A DNA stretch of 64,000 nucleotides from Salinibacterium sp. (GCA_019638845.1 JAHBSZ010000005.1:62001-126000); one strand, 5' to 3'. Shown: positions 8,082 through 17,521, numbered from the stretch's first letter. Made by a program: numbers and translations. Notes: generated by a model not told the origin, from the sequence alone.

Positions 8082-9671
8082 CTATTCCCACTCGATGGTT
8101 CCCGGCGGCTTCGACGTGATGTCGAGCACCACGCGGTTCACGCCGGGCACCTCGTTAGTGATGCGGTTGGAGATCTTCGCGAGAACTTCATAGGGCACGC
8201 GCGTCCAGTCGGCAGTCATCGCGTCTTCGGACGACACCGGGCGAAGGACTATCGGATGCCCGTAGGTGCGCCCGTCGCCCTGCACGCCCACGCTGCGCAC
8301 GTCTGCGAGGAGCACGACGGGGCACTGCCAGATCGCGACATCCTGCCCAGCGACTGTCAACTCGGCGCGCACGATGGCGTCGGCCGCACGAAGCAGGTCG
8401 AGCCGCTCGCGCGTAACCTCGCCGACGATGCGGATACCGAGGCCCGGGCCCGGGAACGGCTGACGGGAGACGATGACTTCGGGCAAGCCCAACTCGCGGC
8501 CGATGGCGCGCACCTCGTCTTTGAACAGGGTGCGCAGCGGTTCGACGAGCGCGAACTGAAGGTCTTCGGGGAGCCCTCCCACGTTGTGGTGGCTCTTGAT
8601 GTTCGCGGTGCCGGTTCCGCCGCCAGACTCGACGACATCGGGGTAGAGGGTGCCTTGCACGAGGAACTCGATGGGGGCGCCGTCAGATGCCGCCTCGGCG
8701 ACGAGATCGGCGGCGGCCGCCTCGAAGCTGCGGATGAACTCCCGCCCGATGATCTTGCGCTTGGCCTCGGGGTCGGTGACGCCAGCCAGCGCGTCGAGGA
8801 ACTGGTCGACTGCGTCAACAGTGACGAGACGCACGCCCGTCGACGCTACATAGTCCTCTTCGACCTGGCGGCGCTCGTCCTGGCGAAGCAACCCGTGGTC
8901 GACGAAGATGCAGGTGAGCTGGTCGCCGACCGCCTTGTGCACGATCGCTGCCGCGACCGCCGAGTCGACGCCGCCGGAGAGACCGCAGATGACCTTCGCG
9001 GTTCCGACCTGCGCACGGATGCGCTCAACCTGCTCGGCGATGACGCTGCCGCTGTTCCAGTCCGCCGGGATGCCCGCCGCCGTGTGTAGGAAGTTCTCGA
9101 GTACGCGCTGCCCGAACTCCGAATGCTTGACCTCTGGGTGCCACTGCACGCCATAGAGCCGACGCTCGTCTGAGGCGAACGCGGCGACCGGGGTCGCCCC
9201 GCTCATGGCGAGCACAGTGAAGCCCTCGGGAGCTCTGGACACGGAGTCACCGTGGCTCATCCATACGGTCTGGCCCTCCGGCTGGCCCGCCAACAGGTAA
9301 CCACCATCGCCAGTTACCGTGAGATCCGTGGCTCCATATTCGCGCAGGCCGGTCTTGGCGACTTCGCCGCCCAATTGCTGCGCCATCACTTGAAATCCGT
9401 AGCAAATGCCCAACACCGGGATGCCCAGCTCAAGAATGCCTGGATCGAGGCTCGGCGAACCCGCCTCGTAGACGCTCGAGGGGCCACCGCTCAGCACGAT
9501 GCCCACCGGATGCTTCGCCGCAACCTCTGCAGCAGTGATCGTGTGCGGCACGATCTCGCTGTAGACACTCGCCTCACGTACGCGGCGCGCGATGAGCTGA
9601 GCATACTGAGCGCCAAAGTCGACGACGAGAACCGGGCTGGCCTCGGTGGTTTTCGGCTGAGCGGTTGTCAT
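8082..9671 (-). CDS. guaA: GMP synthase (glutamine-hydrolysing)
   Basis: A 529-residue protein of full family length. The class I glutamine amidotransferase domain has the nucleophile C90 in GICYGF. The ATP pyrophosphatase domain has the PP-loop SGGVDSA (about 230-237) and ends with the conserved GTIEWE. It converts XMP to GMP using glutamine and ATP. The ATG overlaps the stop of the DUF3817 gene by 4 bases (ATGA), making it the last gene of a five-gene reverse-strand run with KhtTU and SURF1. Confidence 0.98.
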   Translation of the reverse strand: MTTAQPKTTEASPVLVVDFGAQYAQLIARRVREASVYSEIVPHTITAAEVAAKHPVGIVLSGGPSSVYEAGSPSLDPGILELGIPVLGICYGFQVMAQQLGGEVAKTGLREYGATDLTVTGDGGYLLAGQPEGQTVWMSHGDSVSRAPEGFTVLAMSGATPVAAFASDERRLYGVQWHPEVKHSEFGQRVLENFLHTAAGIPADWNSGSVIAEQVERIRAQVGTAKVICGLSGGVDSAVAAAIVHKAVGDQLTCIFVDHGLLRQDERRQVEEDYVASTGVRLVTVDAVDQFLDALAGVTDPEAKRKIIGREFIRSFEAAAADLVAEAASDGAPIEFLVQGTLYPDVVESGGGTGTANIKSHHNVGGLPEDLQFALVEPLRTLFKDEVRAIGRELGLPEVIVSRQPFPGPGLGIRIVGEVTRERLDLLRAADAIVRAELTVAGQDVAIWQCPVVLLADVRSVGVQGDGRTYGHPIVLRPVSSEDAMTADWTRVPYEVLAKISNRITNEVPGVNRVVLDITSKPPGTIEWE

Positions 9672-10084
9672 GCGTCAGCTTTCTCCAGGTGGGCGATCGC
9701 GGCGAGCGCCTCGCGCGGCACACGGCGCTCGAGGAAGAACGAGAGCAGCGGGATGATGCCGCCGAGCGCGATGAACAGAAACTTGCCGAACGACCACCGG
9801 ATGCTGCGCCACAGCACGAAGTCGGTGCCAAGGTACAGCACGTAAAGCCAACCGTGCAGGATCAGGATCGCGGTCGAGACGTTGACCCCGGTAATCAGCT
9901 CTTTGGGGGTCAGGAGCAGGCCGTAGACCGGGTTGAGTTCGATGTCCACACCAAACCCGTAGCGCAGCACCATCATGAGCACGAGCAGCAGCAGGAAGGT
10001 TCCTGTGATGATCGAGGACACCTTGTACACGGAGACCGTGCGCCTGATCCTGAGAACGTCTTGTGGCCGGGGTCCGAGGGGCAT
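9668..10084 (-). CDS. DUF3817 family membrane protein
   Basis: A 138-residue protein with three or four hydrophobic segments (about 22-43, 62-82, 98-118). It has the DUF3817 pattern: a [10 protein letters not shown] turn, an HGWLYVLYL helix and a C-terminal [14 protein letters not shown] segment. The family has no firm function. It is typical in actinobacteria next to cytochrome oxidase assembly or guaA genes. It starts 4 bases after the SURF1 stop and overlaps guaA by 4 bases. Confidence 0.88.
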   Translation of the reverse strand: MPLGPRPQDVLRIRRTVSVYKVSSIITGTFLLLLVLMMVLRYGFGVDIELNPVYGLLLTPKELITGVNVSTAILILHGWLYVLYLGTDFVLWRSIRWSFGKFLFIALGGIIPLLSFFLERRVPREALAAIAHLEKADA

Positions 10085-10088
10085 GGGC

Positions 10089-10856
10089 CTATTCTACGGT
10101 CGCCTCGGCACCCGCTTCGGCGGCGTTCTCTTCCTCCCATGCGTCCTTCACGAGGCGGTACCAGAGGAAGATCGCGAAGCCCGCGAAGATCACCCATTCC
10201 ACCGCGTAGAAGACGTTGAGCAGGTTCAAACTCACCTCGGTGATGGGGGCGGGAGCGTCGATGAGCTCGAGCCCTGCAGGGGCATCGTCGAGGATGAGGT
10301 AGCCGCCGTAGACCCCGGCCGGTGCCTCCGTCCACAGGTTGATGAGCTCGGGTACCGCCATCGAGCTGCGGACACCGTGCTCGAAGTCGCTCTCCTGCGG
10401 CGACTCCGTCGGCAGGTACCTGCCGGTGAGCGTGCCGTCGGGGGGTGACTGCTCAAGCGACCGGATCGCCTCGGCCGCGGCATCCGTGGTCGCTGCCCAC
10501 CCCAGCGCGACCGCGAGACTCGCGCCATTAGGGACCACCGCATGCCCGACCACCCAGTAGCCCGGCGCCGCGAGGTTGATCCGATCCGAGAGAACGGTGT
10601 AGTCGCCGACCACGAAGTCCGCGCGCACGGTCACGAGTTGTCCCGTCGCGGAATCGGGTACGAACCGCTGCGGCTGCGACACGTCGTCGAGCGGAACAAC
10701 GACCTCGGTCTGCTCATCGCGCGGGGCTGCGGCCTCGAAGCTGCGAGCGAGTTGCCATTGACCGAGAGCCGCGAACCCGCCCGCAATCGCGAGCGAGAGC
10801 ACGAGGGCTGCGATCCACCTAGGGCGTCGTGCGACTGCCCACACTGTCGTGCTCAA
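10089..10856 (-). CDS. SURF1 family cytochrome c oxidase assembly protein
   Basis: A 255-residue protein with the SURF1 layout: an N-terminal TM (about 15-33) ending in LGQWQLAR, a soluble extracytoplasmic domain, and a C-terminal TM (about 215-235) with NLLNVFYAVEWVIFAGFAIFLWYR. SURF1 proteins help insert heme a into oxidase subunit I. The likely start is TTG 10856, which forms a TTGA overlap with the antiporter stop; GTG 10844 is an alternative. The tail is acidic. Confidence 0.88.
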   Translation of the reverse strand: MSTTVWAVARRPRWIAALVLSLAIAGGFAALGQWQLARSFEAAAPRDEQTEVVVPLDDVSQPQRFVPDSATGQLVTVRADFVVGDYTVLSDRINLAAPGYWVVGHAVVPNGASLAVALGWAATTDAAAEAIRSLEQSPPDGTLTGRYLPTESPQESDFEHGVRSSMAVPELINLWTEAPAGVYGGYLILDDAPAGLELIDAPAPITEVSLNLLNVFYAVEWVIFAGFAIFLWYRLVKDAWEEENAAEAGAEATVE

Positions 10857-12244
10857 TATTCTGGATCCCTCTTGCGCTCGTACTGCACGTCTGACTGTTG
10901 CGATGCTTGTTCCTCGAGGGGGCCTGTCGGCTCCACCTCGTCCAGCTCGCTCAGAGGATAAGTCTGAACGATGTCATCGGGGATTGCCGACTCTGGCACC
11001 TCCGTGCCCGCCATCACTGATTCGACGAGAGCGATCTCCTCTGCCCTCATCCGATCGCGCTCGATGTCGACCGGCTTCGTTCGGGTACGGAACAGGGCTC
11101 TGCCCATCTTCTCCGAGTTCACGGCGAGCACGGGACCGACAATCGCCATCGACAGCACGTAGAGGCCGGCGAACGGTGTCAGCCGGGAGTCGAGCCTCGC
11201 ACCCGTGGCGAGGGTCGCGAGGATCAGAGCGAACTCGCCGCGGTTCTGCAACATCGCACTCGCGTTGAGGCCCTCGGCTGGAGTGAGCCGGTTCTGCCAG
11301 GCAATGAGTTGGCCGCCCAGAGTGTTGACCACGAGTGTGAGGACGACCGCGACCGCGACCGGCCAGAGCACCGAGCCGAAAGTCGAGATATCGAGTGCGA
11401 GACCGAAGTTAAGGAAGAAGAACGCCCCGAATACGTCACGCAGCGGGAGTGCGAGCTGCTCAATGCGAGCGCGGTACCGGGATGCCCCGAGAACCAGACC
11501 AATGAGGAACGCCCCGATCGCATCCGAGACGCCGAGCAGCTCGCCAATACCGCCAAACGCGACGGCAAGGCCAAAGAACAGAATCGTGAAGAGCTCGTCG
11601 TCTTTCGTCTGGACCAGGCGCGAGACCGCCTTGCCGCCCCATCGGGCGAGAGCGAACATCGCGATGAGGAAAGTGAACGAGATCGCGAGCTGAAGCACGA
11701 TCGCCCAGCCGTTCGTCAGCCCGCCCAGGATCACCCCGACGATCGCGAGGTAGACCGCGACGAAGACATCTTCGAGCACCATGATCCCGAGGATCGTCGG
11801 CGTCTCTCGGTTGGCGAGTCGACGCAACTCGATCAGCAACTTCGTCACGATAGCGCTGGACGAGGTAGCGGTGATGCCCGCGATGATCAACGCTTCGCGG
11901 GTGCCCCAGCCGACCCACAGCCCGAGCCCAAATCCGACGGCGAGGTTTATTGCGATTCTCGTGCCCCCCGAGATGACGAGCTTGCCAGCGTTGCCGTAGA
12001 ACTCGTCCTGATCGAATTCAAGACCGAGGCTAAACAGGAGCATGATGAGCCCGAAGACGGCGATGAGTTCGACATCCGCTGATTCGAAACTGATCGGGAA
12101 GAGCGTCGTGTGCGGACTCGCGATGAGACCCACGAGCATGTAGATCGGGATTGCCGGCAAGCCGATGAGCTTGCCCAGCCGACCGAGCGCATACGCGATA
12201 ACGAAGAGGACACCAAGGATGAGGAGATCTTCGGCTATGTGCAC
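10853..12244 (-). CDS. CPA2-family cation/proton antiporter (KhtU-like)
   Basis: A 463-residue protein with about 12 TM segments. It has CPA2 features: an early LIGLPAIPIYMLVGL helix, the GLEFDQDEF loop and a SSSAIVTKLL discontinuous helix that typically lies in the ion path. The cytoplasmic tail of about 80 residues is acidic. It follows KhtT by 3 bases, which is the arrangement of the K+/H+ antiporter KhtTU of Bacillus, with KhtT acting as the gating subunit. Ion selectivity (K+ or Na+) is inferred from the partner only. Confidence 0.85.
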   Translation of the reverse strand: MHIAEDLLILGVLFVIAYALGRLGKLIGLPAIPIYMLVGLIASPHTTLFPISFESADVELIAVFGLIMLLFSLGLEFDQDEFYGNAGKLVISGGTRIAINLAVGFGLGLWVGWGTREALIIAGITATSSSAIVTKLLIELRRLANRETPTILGIMVLEDVFVAVYLAIVGVILGGLTNGWAIVLQLAISFTFLIAMFALARWGGKAVSRLVQTKDDELFTILFFGLAVAFGGIGELLGVSDAIGAFLIGLVLGASRYRARIEQLALPLRDVFGAFFFLNFGLALDISTFGSVLWPVAVAVVLTLVVNTLGGQLIAWQNRLTPAEGLNASAMLQNRGEFALILATLATGARLDSRLTPFAGLYVLSMAIVGPVLAVNSEKMGRALFRTRTKPVDIERDRMRAEEIALVESVMAGTEVPESAIPDDIVQTYPLSELDEVEPTGPLEEQASQQSDVQYERKRDPEY

Positions 12245-12247
12245 TGC

Positions 12248-12775
12248 CTAGCCGCCCGGGGGTGCGTCAACGGGCGCCTTATGCATCTCCCCCGTGCGGT
12301 AGAACAAGAACGCCTTTGCGACCTTTTCCGGGGAGCCGGCCACGACAAGCGTGTCACCGGGAAAGACTGTGAAGTCATCGGCGGGGGCCGGGTTTGCCGA
12401 CTCGCCACGCACCACGGCGACCACCGTCAAACCGACGATGCCACGGGCGGGAAGCTCGCCGAGCTTCTTGCCTGCGATGTGGTCTTCGTAACCCACCGGG
12501 AACCAGTCGATTGACAATCCGGGGATGCTCTCGAGGCTCGACAGCGACTCGGTGATGCGGGTGCCACCGAGCAGCTCGGCGAGAGTGTGGGCCTCGTCCT
12601 CGTCGAGCCGCAACGAAACCTTGCTCTTTTCGGAGGCCCCTTCGGCGTCCGCGAAGGTAATGAGATCGCTGTGTCCCGACCGGTGGGTGATGACGCCGAC
12701 CTTGCCGCCATCATCGGTGACGAAAGTGTGCAGCACGCCGACTCCGGGGAGCTTCACACGTCGGACGTCAACCAT
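12248..12775 (-). CDS. KhtT-like antiporter regulatory subunit with TrkA-C domain
   Basis: A 175-residue cytoplasmic protein from ATG 12775; the longer open frame upstream to 13201 is not coding. The N-terminal half (1-80) has the KhtT-type VRRVKLPGVGVLHTF and HRSGHSDLI sequences. The C-terminal half (about 95-165) is a TrkA-C/RCK_C domain with GKKLGELPARGIVG and FPGDTLVVAGSPEKV. In the Bacillus system the RCK_C domain binds nucleotide and gates the channel. It is the first gene of the reverse-strand run to guaA. Confidence 0.88.
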   Translation of the reverse strand: MVDVRRVKLPGVGVLHTFVTDDGGKVGVITHRSGHSDLITFADAEGASEKSKVSLRLDEDEAHTLAELLGGTRITESLSSLESIPGLSIDWFPVGYEDHIAGKKLGELPARGIVGLTVVAVVRGESANPAPADDFTVFPGDTLVVAGSPEKVAKAFLFYRTGEMHKAPVDAPPGG

Positions 12776-12847
12776 GCCACCAGTGTAGGCGCGCGCTGTC
12801 GGCGTGGCCGGACCTGCGCCGAGGGCGAACGTGAACATGAGGTGGCG

Positions 12848-12861
12848 CCCCCGAACGGGGG
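12848..12861 (+). promoter_or_regulatory. Small G/C hairpin covering the ribosome-binding site
   Basis: CCCCC (12848-12852) and GGGGG (12857-12861) with a GAAC loop. The second arm is the likely Shine-Dalgarno of the next gene (ATG 12870, spacing 8). The hairpin could reduce translation unless melted. It is short and may be chance in GC-rich DNA. Confidence 0.35.
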
Positions 12862-12869
12862 TCCCTACA

Positions 12870-13229
12870 ATGGGGGCCATGACTCTCGGCAACCCGACGA
12901 GCGTCGCATCTACCCGTAGCCTGCGTTTCGGCGCGTTCGTGATCGTAGCGAACCTGCTTCTGGCCGCCGCGTCGATCGCCGCCCTGTTCTTCATCGTTGA
13001 CAGCACGCGGCTGCCCGAAATGGCGGTCGTCCTCGACAGCGTCAAGTTCCTCGTCGTGGGTGGGCTCGCCGCGATGGCAATTCGCTCGGGAGTCCTCGGG
13101 CTTCGCGAGACCGCTGACGGAAGTCTGCGGCGACGCGGCTGGGCAATCGCCGGCATCGTGATCGGTGCCGTCTTCGGCGCGCTCACCGCCGGTTCGCTCA
13201 TCGCGACAACAGTGCTCGCGCTGGTCTAG
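12870..13229 (+). CDS. Small hypothetical membrane protein
   Basis: A 119-residue protein from ATG 12870 (a second ATG at 12879 is possible). Three hydrophobic segments (about 18-42, 52-70, 90-115) are separated by Arg-rich turns, one being LRRRGWAIAGI. I do not recognise the family; the pattern resembles DUF4190-like or other small actinobacterial membrane proteins. It is alone on the forward strand, with guaB3 converging 8 bases after its stop. Confidence 0.65.
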   Translation: MGAMTLGNPTSVASTRSLRFGAFVIVANLLLAAASIAALFFIVDSTRLPEMAVVLDSVKFLVVGGLAAMAIRSGVLGLRETADGSLRRRGWAIAGIVIGAVFGALTAGSLIATTVLALV

Positions 13230-13237
13230 CTCTCGGT

Positions 13238-14359
13238 TCAGACCGCGCTGTATGGCGCTACGACAACCTCGACGCGCTGGAACTCCTTGAGATCGGAGTA
13301 GCCCGTGGTGGCCATTGATCGGCGCAGCGCACCGATCAGGTTGACTCGGCCGTCGGCGACGGTGGACGGGCCGTAGAGAATCTCCGCGAGCGGCGCGACC
13401 GAGCCCACCTCGACGCGATGGCCTCGGGGCAACTCGGGGTGGCGGGCCTCGGCCCCCCAGTGCCAGCCTCCGCCTGGGGCATCCGTGGCTCTCGCCAGCG
13501 TGCTGCCGAGCATGACCGCGTCCGCCCCCACCGAGATCGCCTTCACGATGTCCCCGCTCGTGCCGAGCCCACCATCGGCGATGACATGCACGTAACGGCC
13601 GCCCGACTCATCCATGTAGTCGCGACGCGCGCCAGCGACATCGGCAACAGCCGTCGCCATGGGTGCATGGATGCCCAAGCTCGCGCGCGTCGTCGATGCC
13701 GCACCGCCTCCGAAGCCGACGAGCACACCCGCTGCACCGGTGCGCATCAGGTGGAGCGCCGCCGTGTAGGTTGCAGCGCCACCCACGATCACGGGCACAT
13801 CGAGCTCGTAAATGAATTCCTTGAGGTTGAGCGGTTCGACGGTCTTGGAGACGTGCTCTGCGCTCACCGTCGTTCCGCGGATGACGAACAGGTCGACGCC
13901 AGCATCGACAACCGTCTTGTGGAGCTCCTTCGTGCGCTGAGGGCTCAACGCCCCGGCAACAGGAACCCCCGCGGCGCGGATCTCGGCCAGACGAGCAGCA
14001 ACCAACTCGGGCTTGATCGGCTCGGCGTAGATCTCTTGCATGCGCTTCGTCGCGCCCTCGACCGAGAGCGACCGGATCTCCTCGAGAAGCGGCTCCGGGT
14101 CGTCATAGCGCGTCCAGAGACCCTCAAGATCGAGGACACCCAGACCGCCGAGTTTGCCCATCGCGATGGCCGTGGTCGGGCTCACCACCGAGTCCATCGG
14201 GGCCGCGAGGACCGGGATTTCGAAGGTGTATGCGTCGATGGTCCAACTCACCGACACATCCTGCGGGTCACGGGTGCGCCGCGAGGGCACGATCGCGATG
14301 TCGTCAAATGCGTACACGCGTCTGGCCCGCTTGGCGCGGCCGATCTCGATGTCACTCAC
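13238..14359 (-). CDS. guaB3: GuaB3 family IMP dehydrogenase-related protein
   Basis: A 373-residue TIM-barrel protein without the CBS domains of IMP dehydrogenase. Typical features are AAPMDSVVSP near residue 54, RYVHVIADGGLGTSGD for the phosphate-binding region, and a C-terminal GYSDLKEFQRVEV. The catalytic-loop region reads GFGGGAASTTR (about 218-228), with Ser where IMPDH and GMP reductase have the Cys nucleophile. Related enzymes interconvert IMP and XMP or GMP; the reaction here is uncertain. It lies 3.6 kb from guaA, on the same strand but in another unit. Confidence 0.9.
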   Translation of the reverse strand: MSDIEIGRAKRARRVYAFDDIAIVPSRRTRDPQDVSVSWTIDAYTFEIPVLAAPMDSVVSPTTAIAMGKLGGLGVLDLEGLWTRYDDPEPLLEEIRSLSVEGATKRMQEIYAEPIKPELVAARLAEIRAAGVPVAGALSPQRTKELHKTVVDAGVDLFVIRGTTVSAEHVSKTVEPLNLKEFIYELDVPVIVGGAATYTAALHLMRTGAAGVLVGFGGGAASTTRASLGIHAPMATAVADVAGARRDYMDESGGRYVHVIADGGLGTSGDIVKAISVGADAVMLGSTLARATDAPGGGWHWGAEARHPELPRGHRVEVGSVAPLAEILYGPSTVADGRVNLIGALRRSMATTGYSDLKEFQRVEVVVAPYSAV

Positions 14360-14401
14360 TCGTCAAGTCTAGGCCGCGCCGTTCGGTGCGAAGCTTGACC
14401 C

Positions 14402-15544
14402 ATGACAAAGGTGACCGCCGATTCGTTGCCGCTGCTGCGCACCCGCACGAGCGCCAAGTGGACGACCTACCCTCCCGACGTGCTGCCACTGTGGGTAGCC
14501 GAGATGGACTACCCGCTTGCTCCCGTCGTCGCCGAGGCGATCATCAATCGAGTGCGCGCATCCGACACCGGCTACGTCTCGAGTCCCATCGAACTGGGCA
14601 CCGCGTTTGCCGGGTTTGCCCGGCGATCGTGGGGGTGGAGGCTTGATCCTTCCGGTGTGCTGATGACAACCGATGTGAGTGTTGCCATCGTCGAGACGCT
14701 GCGCGTCGCGATTTCGCCGGGTGACGGAGTCGTCATCACTCCGCCCGTCTATCCGCCATTCTTCGACCTCATACCCGAGGCCGGCGGTGTCGCCGTCGAG
14801 GTTCCCCTCGTCGACTCCCGGCTGGATCTCGAAGGCCTCGAGCGTGCCTTCGCTGCCGGCGCCAAAGGCTTCCTGCTGTGCAACCCACACAACCCACTCG
14901 GCGTCGTGCATTCCGCCCTAGAACTCGAGGCAGTAGCTGCCCTTGCCGATCGCTACGGGGTGATCGTCGTCAGCGACGAGATCCATGGACCTCTTGTGCA
15001 CTCCGGCGTCACGTTCACGCCGTACCTCAGTGTTTCAGCCGAGTCGCGCGACCACGGAGTCGCCGTCAGTTCGGCAAGCAAGGCGTGGAATCTCGCCGGC
15101 GTCAAGTGTGCGCTCATGGTGACAGCCAGCGACCGGATGGGGGGTCTTCTCGCCACCCTGCCCTACGAGGTCGGCTTCCGCACGAGCTTGCTCGGGTTTC
15201 ACGCGAGTGTCGCCGCGTTTGAGCATGGCTCCGACTGGCTCGCGGGCGCCACCAGCTCGATCGAGGAGTCGTCGCGGTTGCTCACCGACCTGCTTGCCCA
15301 ACGCTTGCCGGACGTCGGCTTCGTGCCACCTCGCGCGAGCTATCTCGCGTGGCTCAACTTCCGCGACGCACCGGGGTGGGGCGACGACCCGAGCGTACGA
15401 GCGCTTGCCGCCGGGGTCGCGCTCAACCCGGGACCGACATTCGGATCACAGGGCGCAGGCTTCGCGAGACTCAACCTTGCCTGCGGCCCGGAGGTACTCA
15501 CCGAGGCCATCGAACGACTCAAAAACTCCGCACCGTCGAACTGA
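14402..15544 (+). CDS. PatB/MalY-type PLP aminotransferase, putative cystathionine beta-lyase
   Basis: A 380-residue fold-type I PLP enzyme. It has the MalY/PatB start LPLWVAEMDYPLAPVV, the NPHNPLG motif, the cofactor Asp in VVSDEIHG and the PLP lysine K227 in SSASKAWNLAG. These enzymes cleave C-S bonds in cystathionine or cysteine conjugates. It is divergent from guaB3 with a 42-base gap. Its last 26 bases overlap the converging TadB-like gene. Specificity is not resolved. Confidence 0.9.
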   Translation: MTKVTADSLPLLRTRTSAKWTTYPPDVLPLWVAEMDYPLAPVVAEAIINRVRASDTGYVSSPIELGTAFAGFARRSWGWRLDPSGVLMTTDVSVAIVETLRVAISPGDGVVITPPVYPPFFDLIPEAGGVAVEVPLVDSRLDLEGLERAFAAGAKGFLLCNPHNPLGVVHSALELEAVAALADRYGVIVVSDEIHGPLVHSGVTFTPYLSVSAESRDHGVAVSSASKAWNLAGVKCALMVTASDRMGGLLATLPYEVGFRTSLLGFHASVAAFEHGSDWLAGATSSIEESSRLLTDLLAQRLPDVGFVPPRASYLAWLNFRDAPGWGDDPSVRALAAGVALNPGPTFGSQGAGFARLNLACGPEVLTEAIERLKNSAPSN

Positions 15545-16403
15545 TTACGGTCACGAGCAGGGGCACCACTCCTAGCGCGAGAAACGCGGGAAGTACACAC
15601 AGGCCGAGCGGCAGCATGAGTTTCACCGCAAGAGCTGCGGCGCGTTCGCGGGCCATCGCTCGCGCAGCAGCACGCAGCTCGACCGCTTCGGCGCGGAGCA
15701 GTTCAGCAGCGGGCACCCCGGCCGCACGAGAAAGCCGCAGTACCTCGTCAACGTGGCCCTCGGGCTCGATACCGAACTGCACGAGGGCGCTATCGACGAT
15801 CGATCGCGTCCGGTCGAGCGACGCCCCACCCGCCATACCGATCGCGGTGAGTTCGCAGGCGAGGCCCGGCGTCGCGCGCACCGGGCGAGCCGCCGCCACC
15901 AGTCGTCGGTTCCAGCGGGCCGCGAGCACGAGGAGGCTGCCGCCGACAACGAGGCACCCCCAGCCGATGGGGGTGCCGACGAGGGTGCCGAGGGTATTGA
16001 AGCCGAGCGCGAGGCCGAAGAGCACGCCGACTGCCGGAAGCATCATCACCATTCGGGCCGTCGCGACGGGGCCCGCGAGCGCCACCTGAGCGTCGCGCTG
16101 CGCATCGCCGAGGTCACGAAGGGACACGGCATAGTCCCGGAGGGCCGGAGCTAGCGGTGAGCCGCACTCGGTGGCGACCGACCATGCTGCGGCGAGCCCC
16201 TGCCACGCTTCGCGCTGAAGACCGGTCGTGCCGCCCGCAGCCGCCGCTAGATCGACTCCGGTCGCGACTCTGCGAGCGATCTGGGAATCGGTGGATGCCG
16301 CGACGTGACCCCAGGCAGAGGCCGGGGCAACTCCTGCCGCGAGCAGCACGGCGAGACGCTGGGTGACCGTGGCGACCTCGGCGAGGTTGGGAGACCCGCT
16401 CAC
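15519..16403 (-). CDS. Type II secretion F-domain protein, TadB/TadC-like
   Basis: A 294-residue membrane protein. An N-terminal helical stretch (about 8-95, with LAVLLAAGVAPASAW) resembles half of a T2SSF domain. Two hydrophobic segments follow (about 112-155). A second T2SSF-like stretch has CELTAIGMAGGASLDRTRS and the closing MLPLGLCVLPAFLALGVVPLL membrane helix. It is probably the inner-membrane platform for the TadA ATPase, whose gene overlaps by 4 bases (ATGA). A single gene appears to replace separate tadB and tadC. Confidence 0.82.
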   Translation of the reverse strand: MSGSPNLAEVATVTQRLAVLLAAGVAPASAWGHVAASTDSQIARRVATGVDLAAAAGGTTGLQREAWQGLAAAWSVATECGSPLAPALRDYAVSLRDLGDAQRDAQVALAGPVATARMVMMLPAVGVLFGLALGFNTLGTLVGTPIGWGCLVVGGSLLVLAARWNRRLVAAARPVRATPGLACELTAIGMAGGASLDRTRSIVDSALVQFGIEPEGHVDEVLRLSRAAGVPAAELLRAEAVELRAAARAMARERAAALAVKLMLPLGLCVLPAFLALGVVPLLVTVISSTVRSF

Positions 16404-17377
16404 GCCGACCCCCTCACGATCAGGCGATCGCGGGCGTCGAGCTCAAGTGTCCCGAGGCCGGTGAGCCGCCGCATCCCTTCTCGGCGTTCGAGGTGCAGCA
16501 CCGCGCCGATCGCACTCACCGCCTGCCGCGCAACTGCTGTCGGCCCCAGCCCCGCGAGCGCTCCGAGTGCCTCCAGTCGGGCTGGAACATCGTCGAGCGA
16601 GTTAGCGTGCAGGGTTCCCGCTCCGCCATCGTGACCTGTGTTGAGCGCGGCGAGCAGTTCGCGGATCTCCTCGCCCCGGCATTCCCCCAAGACCAGCCGA
16701 TCGGGGCGCATACGCAGTGCCTCCCGCACCAAACGTGCCAGCCCGATCTCGCCGGCGCCCTCGAGATTTGCCTGCCGCGCTTCAAGCGAAACAAAGTGCG
16801 GATGCTGCACACGAAGTTCGGCGACATCCTCGATCGCGACGATCCTCTCGATCGAGGAGGCGGCCGAGAGCACAGCGGACAGCAGGGTAGTTTTTCCCGT
16901 CCCTGCGGCGCCCGTGATGAGCAGATTCGTTCGCCGTTCGATAAGTGTCGTCACCGCGGCCACCGGCACCGGATCGAAGAACCCTGACCGCTCCAACTCC
17001 GTGAGCGTGAAGGGCGTCGCATTCGGTACCCGGATCGACAAGAGCGTGCCGCGCGGGGAGACGGGAGGCAGAACCGCGTGCACCCGGATTCCGTCGTGCA
17101 GCCTGGTGTCGACGCACGGCGTCGCCTCGTCAACATGCCGCCCACCGAGGGCAAGGAGCCGCACGGCGAGCGCACGGATCTCCGGCTCGTCGAGCTCGGC
17201 GACCGCTTGTCGTGCTGGCCCCGCTGCGCCATCCACCCAGACCTCGTGCGGCCCGTTCACGAAGACGTCCGTGACCGCGGGGTCTGCGAGATAGCGCGCG
17301 AGCACCCCGAACTCCGGATGCACGGCTCGCGCGACGCGCGCACCTGCGCGACGCGCAACGAACTGGGCCACATCCAT
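16400..17377 (-). CDS. tadA: TadA/CpaF family secretion ATPase
   Basis: A 325-residue ATPase, shorter than many CpaF proteins because the N-terminal domain is small. It has the Walker A ITGAAGTGKTTLLSAV, an acidic Asp box VAIEDVAEL, a Walker B-type LVLGECRGEEI and the His box GHDGGAGTLHANS. It would power assembly of a Tad/Flp-type pilus or a related secretion process. The TadB-like gene follows with a 4-base overlap. No pilin, TadE or TadG gene is nearby. Confidence 0.92.
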   Translation of the reverse strand: MDVAQFVARRAGARVARAVHPEFGVLARYLADPAVTDVFVNGPHEVWVDGAAGPARQAVAELDEPEIRALAVRLLALGGRHVDEATPCVDTRLHDGIRVHAVLPPVSPRGTLLSIRVPNATPFTLTELERSGFFDPVPVAAVTTLIERRTNLLITGAAGTGKTTLLSAVLSAASSIERIVAIEDVAELRVQHPHFVSLEARQANLEGAGEIGLARLVREALRMRPDRLVLGECRGEEIRELLAALNTGHDGGAGTLHANSLDDVPARLEALGALAGLGPTAVARQAVSAIGAVLHLERREGMRRLTGLGTLELDARDRLIVRGSA

Positions 17378-17521
17378 GCGGCCACGCTACGAATCGATGC
17401 CGACCCGTTCTGCATGTGATGGTCGACCAGTGAGTTACCGTCGCCGATCACACTGCCGGGAGGAGCCGCCGGAACCCGCGAAGACCACCGATCACCTGTC
17501 TTCGAAGGCCGGGCCGGGCCT

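Noticed and set aside
7761-9089. 442-residue forward open frame across vapC and guaA
   Set aside because: It is out of frame with vapC and antisense to guaA, with no recognisable domain.
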